DNA of 64,000 bases. Origin: an uncultured Erwinia sp. Its GTDB lineage: Bacteria > Pseudomonadota > Gammaproteobacteria > Enterobacterales > Enterobacteriaceae. The notes below the pieces were generated by a model. The model worked only from the letters and a program-made list of their open reading frames with translations. It ran no database searches and had not been told where the DNA came from. Below, in pieces: positions 57,540 through 64,000 of the stretch. The translations under genes and the position numbers were made by a program. The stretch covers positions 116,912-180,911 of the forward strand of contig CALYQW010000005.1 of the NCBI GenBank assembly GCA_945290265.1, given 5' to 3'. The stretch's first letter is position 1. Each line of letters opens with the position of its first letter.

Positions 57540-59474
57540 TCAGGACGATTTTCTGACGCGCAGATACCATTCACATAACAGCCGAACCTGCTTACGGGTG
57601 TAACCTTTTTCCATCATCCTGTCGACAAAGTCATCATGCTTTTTCTGCTCGTCGGTGGAGGTCTTGGCATTAAACGAGATTACCGGCAGCAACTCTTCGG
57701 TGTTGGAGAACATTTTTTTCTCGATCACCGTGCGCAGCTTCTCATAACTGGTCCACACCGGATTGTGTCCGTTATTATGTGCCCGGGCGCGCAGCACAAA
57801 ATTGACGATTTCGTTGCGAAAATCCTTCGGATTACTGATACCCGCCGGTTTTTCAATTTTTTCCAGTTCAGCATTCAGTGATTCCCGATCAAACAGCTGC
57901 CCGGTATCGGGGTCACGATATTCCTGGTCCTGGATCCAGAAATCGGCATAGGTCACGTAACGGTCAAAAATATTCTGGCCGTATTCAGAGTAGGACTCCA
58001 GGTAGGCAGTCTGGATCTCTTTGCCGATAAACTCGGCATATTTCGGGATCAGATAGCCTTTAAGGTGCTCCAGGTATTTCTCTGCCTGCTCCTGCGGGAA
58101 CTGCTCGCGTTCAATCTGCTGTTCCAGCACGTAAAACAGATGAACCGGGTTGGCCGCCACTTCCGCGTGATCAAAGTTAAACACCCGTGACAGGATTTTG
58201 AAGGCAAAGCGGGTTGACAGACCGTGCATGCCTTCATCCACTCCGGCATAGTCGCGGTACTCCTGATAGGACTTGGCCTTAGGATCGGTATCTTTCAGGC
58301 TTTCTCCGTCATACACCCGCATCTTAGAGTACAGGCTGGAGTTCTCCGGTTCTTTCAGACGTGACAGGATAGAGAAGCGCGCCAGGGTTTCCAGTGTGCC
58401 GGGGGCGCAGGGTGCATGAGACAGCTCACTGTTCACCAGCAGCTTGTCGTAAATTTTCATTTCCTCAGACACGCGCAGGCAGTAAGGCACCTTGACGATA
58501 TACACGCGGTCGAGGAACGCTTCATTATTTTTGTTGTTGCGGAAGGTGACCCACTCCGATTCATTGGAGTGCGCCAGGATAATGCCGTTAAACGGCAGGG
58601 CGGAGATCCCCTCGGTACCGTTGTAGTTGCCTTCCTGGGTGGCGGTCAGCAGTGGATGCAGCACCTTAATTGGCGCTTTAAACATCTCGACGAACTCCAT
58701 AATCCCCTGGTTGGCCCGGCACAGCGCACCGGAGTAGCCGTAGGCATCCGGATCGTTCTGCGCGTGGTTCTCCAGCTTACGGATATCCACTTTACCCACC
58801 AGCGCGGAGATATCCTGGTTATTCTCGTCACCCGGTTCGGTTTTGGCGATAGCCAGCTGCTCCAGAATTGACGGCCAGACTTTCACCACCTTAAAGCGGG
58901 TGATATCGCCACCGAACTCATGCAGACGTTTTGCCGCCCAGGGCGACATAATGGTGCCGAGATAGCGGCGTGGCACGCCATATTCTTTATCCAGAATCGT
59001 GGCATCTTCGGTTGGATCGAACAGGCACAGCGGATGGTCATTAACCGGGCTGCGTTCGCCATCGGCGGTCAGCACATAAATCGGCACCCGCTGCATCAAA
59101 GATTTAAGGCGCTCGGCCAGCGACGATTTACCGCCACCCACCGGACCCAGCAGGTAGAGGATCTGTTTTTTCTCTTCCAGACCCTGTGCGGCATGCTTGA
59201 GGTAGGAAACGATTTGTTCTATGGCCTCCTCCATACCGTAGAACTCTTCAAAGGCGGGGTAACGGGCGATGACCCGGTTGGAAAACAGCCGGGAGAGACG
59301 CGGCTCCTGCGCGGTGTCGGTCATGATTGGCTCACCAATCGCCATCAGAAGTCTTTCCGCCGCGTTAGCATAGGCACTGCGATCCTGCTTACAAACGGCA
59401 AGAAATTCCTGCAATGTGAACTCTTCATCCTTGGCCGCGTCGTAACGCTGACGATAGTGATCGAATATATTCAT
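57540..59474 (-). CDS. yeaG: PrkA-family serine protein kinase YeaG
   Basis: A 644-residue protein with an AAA+ N-terminal domain (Walker A 'GPVGGGKS' at residues 110-117) and a C-terminal PrkA kinase domain. E. coli YeaG is a stationary-phase and nitrogen-starvation kinase, transcribed by sigmaS and sigma54. Sequence and length follow YeaG throughout ('PRYLGTIMSPWAAKRLHEFG'-type core). A poor sigma54-like site lies at about 59564-59580. First gene of yeaG-yeaH. Confidence 0.96.
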   Translation of the reverse strand: MNIFDHYRQRYDAAKDEEFTLQEFLAVCKQDRSAYANAAERLLMAIGEPIMTDTAQEPRLSRLFSNRVIARYPAFEEFYGMEEAIEQIVSYLKHAAQGLEEKKQILYLLGPVGGGKSSLAERLKSLMQRVPIYVLTADGERSPVNDHPLCLFDPTEDATILDKEYGVPRRYLGTIMSPWAAKRLHEFGGDITRFKVVKVWPSILEQLAIAKTEPGDENNQDISALVGKVDIRKLENHAQNDPDAYGYSGALCRANQGIMEFVEMFKAPIKVLHPLLTATQEGNYNGTEGISALPFNGIILAHSNESEWVTFRNNKNNEAFLDRVYIVKVPYCLRVSEEMKIYDKLLVNSELSHAPCAPGTLETLARFSILSRLKEPENSSLYSKMRVYDGESLKDTDPKAKSYQEYRDYAGVDEGMHGLSTRFAFKILSRVFNFDHAEVAANPVHLFYVLEQQIEREQFPQEQAEKYLEHLKGYLIPKYAEFIGKEIQTAYLESYSEYGQNIFDRYVTYADFWIQDQEYRDPDTGQLFDRESLNAELEKIEKPAGISNPKDFRNEIVNFVLRARAHNNGHNPVWTSYEKLRTVIEKKMFSNTEELLPVISFNAKTSTDEQKKHDDFVDRMMEKGYTRKQVRLLCEWYLRVRKSS

Positions 59475-59890
59475 AGCAATGCCCGTCCTTTCGTTTTAGC
59501 AAAAGTACCCGGGGGCGGAATGACTGCTACCGCATTCCCCACAGGAAATTCTTGTCTGAATAACGCAACCTCTGTGCTGGTCTGCAGCCTGCCGCCGCGA
59601 AGCGGGGGAACTCACTGACCTGTAATGTAAGCGTAGATCGCATTGCCGAAATCTGCCGGGGTACGATCCCGTTTCTATGAAATTACACTATAAAAGTCTG
59701 GCTGTTACCTGGCTTAAGGATGAAAACAGTAAATAGTATTAGAGGCATGGAGGATTATCTGTTAACTGAACGTTTATTGTGTATGCCAGCTTTTTTGATT
59801 TTCCGTGCGCTGAATTACGTAAGCGCCTGTTACAACGATCGCTGCAAAGGTAGACTGCCGCTGACTTTTATATTTATGGATTAATATATT
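59475..59890. other. Divergent region between yeaG and mipA
   Basis: A 416-base gap without a gene. On the minus strand CAGCAC-N5-TTGC (about 59564-59580) resembles a sigma54 site but has AG where GG is expected. A short inverted repeat near 59592-59606 (GCCGCCGCGAAGCGG) is also present. No firm mipA promoter was identified. Confidence 0.45.
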
Positions 59891-60640
59891 GTGAACTGTT
59901 TCAAAGTTATTACTTTAGCCGGCACCGTTGCGCTGGCTGTCGCTGCATCCGTTGCACATGCTAATCCGCTGACCCTCGGCGCATCGGTCATTTATGATCA
60001 AAGCCCGTATAAAAGCGGGAAAGATCGCTGGTGGCCGGTACCGATTGTTGATTACGAAACCAATAACTTTTATATCCACTCGTTAAAGGGCGGATATTAT
60101 CTGTGGAATGATCCTCAGGACCAGCTGTCATTAACCCTGATGGGATCACCACAAAGTTTTGATACCTCTGACGTTGATGACAGCGATATGAAGCAACTGC
60201 GCAAACGTCATATGACGATGATGGGGGGATTCTCTTATCGCCATAACAGTGACTGGGGGACGGTGCGTACCACGGTCGCAGGGGATATTCTCGATAACAG
60301 TAACGGGTTTATCTGGGATCTGACCTACCTGTATACCCTGGACTTCAACCGCTTTACGCTGACTCCAGGGGTTGGCGTGCTGTGGAACAGTAACCATCAG
60401 AATAACTATTACTACGGGGTTAACTCGGCTGAATCTCAGCGCAGCGGTCTGAAGCGTTACGATGCGAATGACAGCTGGAGCCCGTATGTCGAACTGACCG
60501 GCGCATGGAAAATTGACGATAACTGGAATGCCACCCTCGCAGGGCGTTATACCCGTCTGGCCAGTGAAATCAAAGACAGTCCAATGGTTTCGAAAAGCTC
60601 ACAGGTACTGCTGTGGAGCGGGATCAGTTACACATTCTAA
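59891..60640 (+). CDS. mipA: MipA/OmpV outer-membrane protein
   Basis: A 249-residue MipA/OmpV-family beta-barrel protein. The signal peptide ends at 'VAHA' (Ala24). The mature part has aromatic barrel strands and the conserved ending 'LLWSGISYTF'. E. coli MipA scaffolds the murein enzymes MltA and PBP1B. The start is GTG at 59891 with only a weak GGAT site; no better start exists. It is divergent from yeaG, as in E. coli. Confidence 0.9.
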   Translation: MNCFKVITLAGTVALAVAASVAHANPLTLGASVIYDQSPYKSGKDRWWPVPIVDYETNNFYIHSLKGGYYLWNDPQDQLSLTLMGSPQSFDTSDVDDSDMKQLRKRHMTMMGGFSYRHNSDWGTVRTTVAGDILDNSNGFIWDLTYLYTLDFNRFTLTPGVGVLWNSNHQNNYYYGVNSAESQRSGLKRYDANDSWSPYVELTGAWKIDDNWNATLAGRYTRLASEIKDSPMVSKSSQVLLWSGISYTF

Positions 60641-60692
60641 GCATCCTGCAGATCGGCCTGATGCCGGATGTGTCGGCATCAGGCGTGAATGG

Positions 60693-61565
60693 TTAGCGCG
60701 GCCTGCTGACGCTGATAGTGGTTGCCAGCAGGCCTGGGTGGTCAGCAGCACTGATCATTGGCTGGCTGATCCGCGCGGTTTCCACGCAAACCATGGTTTT
60801 ATAGCCATCATTTGCCATATCCCCCATGCTGCAGGACTGTTCAGCACCCGGATTCCAGGTGACAACGTCACTTTGATGGTGGTGGCTGATGCTAATCAGC
60901 CGCTGTCCGGCTTTATCCTCGATCAGGCTGGTGGCTTCCGGTGCGGTGTAAATCCGGTCGGTCTGCTGCTGATAAACCTGACGTCCCTGTTCTGAGTGGC
61001 ACCGTGTGCCACCCGCCACCTTATCAATAAAGGCGTTACCCAGACCGGAGACGCTGACCTGATCAATATCGTCTACCGCAAAATAGCTGTGCAGTGCGCC
61101 AGTAGCGGAGAATTCACCGTGGGCTTCCAGCTCAAACTCACACTGCTCACCGAGGCGGAAGCGGGCATACAGGGTAAAGTCGTGCGGCCAGATTTTTTTC
61201 GTCGCGTCACTGCTCTCCAGCTGCAGCGTCAGCGTCACGTTCTGCGCATTTTCATCATGAGCCACCAGCTGCCACGGTAGGGTACGGGCAAACCCGTGTG
61301 AGGGATTGCCTGCTGCGCCAAACCACGGCCAGCAAATGGGCACGCCACCGCGAATAGCTTTTCCGTTCTGCCAGGCGGTCTTTTCACTTAACCAGATCAC
61401 CGGTTTTTCTCCGGTGGGTTGCCAGGCAATCAGCTGCGCGCCCTGCAGGGCCATGGCTGCCTGAAAACGCGGATGGGCGAGCACCAGTAGCGGCAGTTCC
61501 CCCATCTGGCGTTGTGAAAGGTAAGGGGTGAGCTGATGCGTTACCGGCAGTGAAAACAGATTCAT
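60693..61565 (-). CDS. yeaD: Glucose-6-phosphate 1-epimerase YeaD
   Basis: A 290-residue aldose 1-epimerase-like enzyme that interconverts anomers of hexose 6-phosphates. Expected active residues lie in 'GGVPICWPWFG' and 'HGFARTLPW' and in the C-terminal 'VWNPG'-type segment ('VVTWNPGAEQS'). The start at 61565 ('MNLFSLPVTHQL') has GAGGAT. It follows gapA in the same direction but behind a strong terminator. Confidence 0.93.
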   Translation of the reverse strand: MNLFSLPVTHQLTPYLSQRQMGELPLLVLAHPRFQAAMALQGAQLIAWQPTGEKPVIWLSEKTAWQNGKAIRGGVPICWPWFGAAGNPSHGFARTLPWQLVAHDENAQNVTLTLQLESSDATKKIWPHDFTLYARFRLGEQCEFELEAHGEFSATGALHSYFAVDDIDQVSVSGLGNAFIDKVAGGTRCHSEQGRQVYQQQTDRIYTAPEATSLIEDKAGQRLISISHHHQSDVVTWNPGAEQSCSMGDMANDGYKTMVCVETARISQPMISAADHPGLLATTISVSRPR

Positions 61566-61592
61566 AAGCAGATCCTCGCAGGGCAGAAGGGC

Positions 61593-61620
61593 AAAAAAAA
61601 GGGCGACTACCGTCGCCCTT
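61593..61620 (-). terminator. Terminator of gapA
   Basis: The perfect stem AAGGGCGAC/GTCGCCCTT (61612-61620 with 61599-61607 on the minus strand) has a 4-base loop and is followed by eight T. Confidence 0.93.
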
Positions 61621-61638
61621 AGTGATTTTTCACCACGT

Positions 61639-62646
<1,008 letters not shown>

Positions 62647-62677
62647 CTAGTTGATAGTGAATAAAAGGATGGCAGTA

Positions 62678-62705
62678 AAATTACAAAAACCTTACCAGGC
62701 GTCAA
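62678..62705 (-). promoter_or_regulatory. gapA P1 promoter
   Basis: On the minus strand TTGACG (62700-62705), a 16-base spacer and TAATTT (62678-62683). The spacer GTAAGGTTTTTG is conserved with E. coli gapA P1. Confidence 0.75.
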
Positions 62706-62919
62706 GCGGAATCGTGTCAATTAATGCGACAAATCAACTGACGGACAGGAATTATTCAACAAAAACCCGGCAAATTTTTCGCGCTCAAAGCGGTTACTTG
62801 GGGCGAAGAGGGCAAATCTAAAGAGCGGATGTTGCAAAGGGTGATGCATGTCACACTTTAGCCAAAAGATACTCCCCGGAGTTTAATCTGACAAAAAGCC
62901 ACCACTGTTGTTGCGATTT

Positions 62920-62928
62920 TGTTATAAT
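62920..62928 (+). promoter_or_regulatory. Extended -10 promoter of msrB
   Basis: TGTTATAAT (extended -10, with a perfect TATAAT at 62923-62928) lies 43 bases before the msrB start. The -35 region is weak. Confidence 0.55.
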
Positions 62929-62970
62929 AACATCCGCCAATTTTGACTGAACTGCTGCAGAGAATACCAT

Positions 62971-63393
62971 ATGGACAGACCACAACCGCCCGCATCATCC
63001 GTCTCACCGAAGGCGGACCTGACCGAGATGCAGTATCACGTTACGCAGATGCGTGGCACAGAACCTCCGTTCAGCGGCAGACTGCTGCACAATCAGCAGC
63101 AGGGAGTCTACTGCTGCCTGATTTGCCAGACGCCGCTGTTTTCCTCCGGGACAAAATTTGACGCGGGCTGCGGCTGGCCGAGCTTCTGGCAGCCGCTGAA
63201 CGACCAGGCGATCCGCTATCTGGAGGATAACACCCACGGGATGCAGCGTATTGAAATTCGCTGCGGTCACTGTGATGCTCACCTGGGGCACGTCTTCCCG
63301 GACGGCCCGCAGCCGACGGGGGATCGCTTCTGCGTGAACTCTGCCTCCCTGAGCTTTACAGACGATAATGATGGCTCGGTAACCCGGGGCTGA
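62971..63393 (+). CDS. msrB: Peptide methionine-(R)-sulfoxide reductase MsrB
   Basis: A 140-residue enzyme that reduces Met-R-sulfoxide in proteins. The zinc site is Cys49, Cys52, Cys98 and Cys101, and the catalytic Cys121 is in '[11 protein letters not shown]'. The middle 'CGWPSFW' and 'LGHVFPDGP' motifs are conserved. The first 15 residues differ from E. coli. It is divergent from gapA, with yeaC 9 bases downstream. Confidence 0.96.
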   Translation: MDRPQPPASSVSPKADLTEMQYHVTQMRGTEPPFSGRLLHNQQQGVYCCLICQTPLFSSGTKFDAGCGWPSFWQPLNDQAIRYLEDNTHGMQRIEIRCGHCDAHLGHVFPDGPQPTGDRFCVNSASLSFTDDNDGSVTRG

Positions 63394-63402
63394 GGACAAA
63401 CG

Positions 63403-63678
63403 ATGGAACTGAATAAAATGGTTGCCAGCCTGACGCCTGAGGTATACCAGCGTCTGATGACGGCGGTAGAAACTGGCAAATGGGCGGATGGCGTAGCGCT
63501 GACTGCGGAACAGAAAGAGAACAGCCTTCAGCTGGTGATGCTGTGGCAGGCGCAGCACAACGACAACCCGCAGCATATGAGTGTGGGCAAGGGCGGTGAA
63601 ATGGTGATGAAAACCAAACAGCAGCTGAAAACGGAATTTGGCATCAGCGACGACACCGTTACCCGCATTGAACTGTAA
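63403..63678 (+). CDS. yeaC: YeaC family protein (DUF1315)
   Basis: A 91-residue protein that follows E. coli YeaC ('LTPEVYQRLMTAVETGKW', 'ENSLQLVMLWQAQHN'). Mainly helical; function unknown. It is co-transcribed with msrB. Its stop codon is part of a perfect 24-base palindrome. Confidence 0.92.
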   Translation: MELNKMVASLTPEVYQRLMTAVETGKWADGVALTAEQKENSLQLVMLWQAQHNDNPQHMSVGKGGEMVMKTKQQLKTEFGISDDTVTRIEL

Positions 63679-63699
63679 TTATTCCTGCAGGAATAATTA
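63676..63699. repeat. 24-base perfect palindrome at the yeaC stop
   Basis: TAATTATTCC-TGCA-GGAATAATTA begins with the yeaC TAA stop. It can form a 10-base stem with a 4-base loop. It lacks a T-run, so it may be a transcript-end stabiliser or a binding site. Confidence 0.6.
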
Positions 63700-63735
63700 G
63701 CGGAATACCCCCGCTCCCATCAGCCGTTGACCCGG

Positions 63736-64000
63736 TGTTTGACGTTGACCTGGCTGTTGACGTTGACCTGGCTGTTGACCTTGACCTGGCTGTTGACCTT
63801 GACCTTCGGGCGGCATCAGGAACGAAGCCGAGGTTATGTAAATTTCCAGGAAGAGCCGCCAGGACGGCGGCGAAAGGCGTGCTGAGACAGGATGTCGAAT
63901 CACGCCGGTCCGCCAGAAATAGGCGTGGCCGAGGGGACCCGCTTCAGCGGGCGATGTGACGCCGCAAGCACGGGGTCAAGGGGCGATTGCGCCTGATCGC
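63736..64000 (+). repeat. Dispersed structured repeat element, copy B (cut by window end)
   Basis: It begins with three near-perfect 18-base tandem units TTGACGTTGACCTGGCTG (about 63739-63793), then a TTGACCTTGACC half unit and the shared block GGGCGGCATCAGGAAC. Hairpins follow: GCCGCC-AGGAC-GGCGGC (63855-63871), a GGCGTG...CACGCC hairpin (63876-63881 with 63901-63906) with an inner GACA/TGTC, a CCCGC-TTCA-GCGGG hairpin, and AAGGGGCGAT-TGCGCCTG-ATCGC, which is cut at 64000. Copy A at 14.2 kb matches but lacks the second of these hairpins. Confidence 0.85.

Noticed and set aside
59564-59580. sigma54 promoter of yeaG
   Set aside because: The invariant GG of the -24 element is AG; kept only as a remark.
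63739-63793. Tandem units considered as a CRISPR array
   Set aside because: The 18-base units are directly adjacent without unique spacers and no cas genes are near.
63697-63903. Minus-strand ORF with repeated GQ residues in copy B
   Set aside because: It is a by-product of the 18-base tandem repeat, with no start signal or homology.

Overview
The window is chromosomal DNA of an enterobacterium of the Erwinia/Pantoea group (Erwiniaceae). This rests on a desferrioxamine (dfoJ-dfoA-dfoC) cluster with the fused DfoC enzyme typical of that group, on proteins that are mostly close relatives of E. coli K-12 proteins (CspC appears identical), and on gene order that follows the E. coli 40-41 min region with many local losses. 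Most of the DNA is ordinary core genome of moderately high GC. The main exception is an AT-rich stretch at about 28.9-30.4 kb.

Layout. 1-4.2 kb: dfoC (cut by the window edge), dfoA and dfoJ on the minus strand, behind one promoter with a Fur-like site in its spacer. 4.3-10.4 kb: pykA, zwf, purT, yebG, exoX and holE, with clear PurR and LexA boxes. The hexR and edd-eda genes that accompany zwf in E. coli are absent here. 10.6-24.8 kb: yebY, the sRNA SdsR, an AI-2E family permease, rsmF, letA-letB, msrC, proQ-prc, htpX, yobH, yebO and a metallo-beta-lactamase-fold hydrolase. 25-28.7 kb: a decayed yobF, cspC, rlmA and yoaE. 28.9-30.4 kb: AT-rich relic DNA containing a frameshifted acyltransferase. 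30.5-42.7 kb: sdaA, nudL-pabB, yoaH, yoaB, a YbdG-type mechanosensitive channel, yoaA, tsaB, yeaY, fadD and rnd. 42.8-55.9 kb: minE-minD-minC, ycgL, ycgM, ycgN, dsbB, fadR, ycgB, dadA-dadX, an MFS exporter and cvrA. In E. coli this block lies far away, near 26 min. 56.1-63.7 kb: yeaH-yeaG, mipA, yeaD, gapA and msrB-yeaC.

Several genes work together. The dfo enzymes make a hydroxamate siderophore. PykA, Zwf, GapA and YeaD belong to central carbon metabolism. FadD and its repressor FadR are both present, with a FadR operator in front of fadD. MinC, MinD and MinE place the division septum. DadA and DadX degrade alanine. LetA and LetB move lipids across the envelope. YeaG, YeaH and YcgB are partners in the stress-related PrkA/SpoVR group.

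The most unusual material is non-coding. Two copies of a dispersed element (about 14.23-14.50 kb and 63.74-64.00 kb) start with an 18-bp tandem repeat and continue as a chain of hairpins. One hairpin shows three consecutive compensatory base-pair changes around an identical 8-nt loop, which argues for selection on the folded structure. Other curiosities are a 145-bp element with terminal inverted repeats at 34.05 kb, a predicted three-way junction at 24.9 kb, a yobF gene that has lost its start and frame while its nucleotide sequence is retained, and an unlisted 53-codon ORF with a hydrophobic N-terminus at 45.1 kb.
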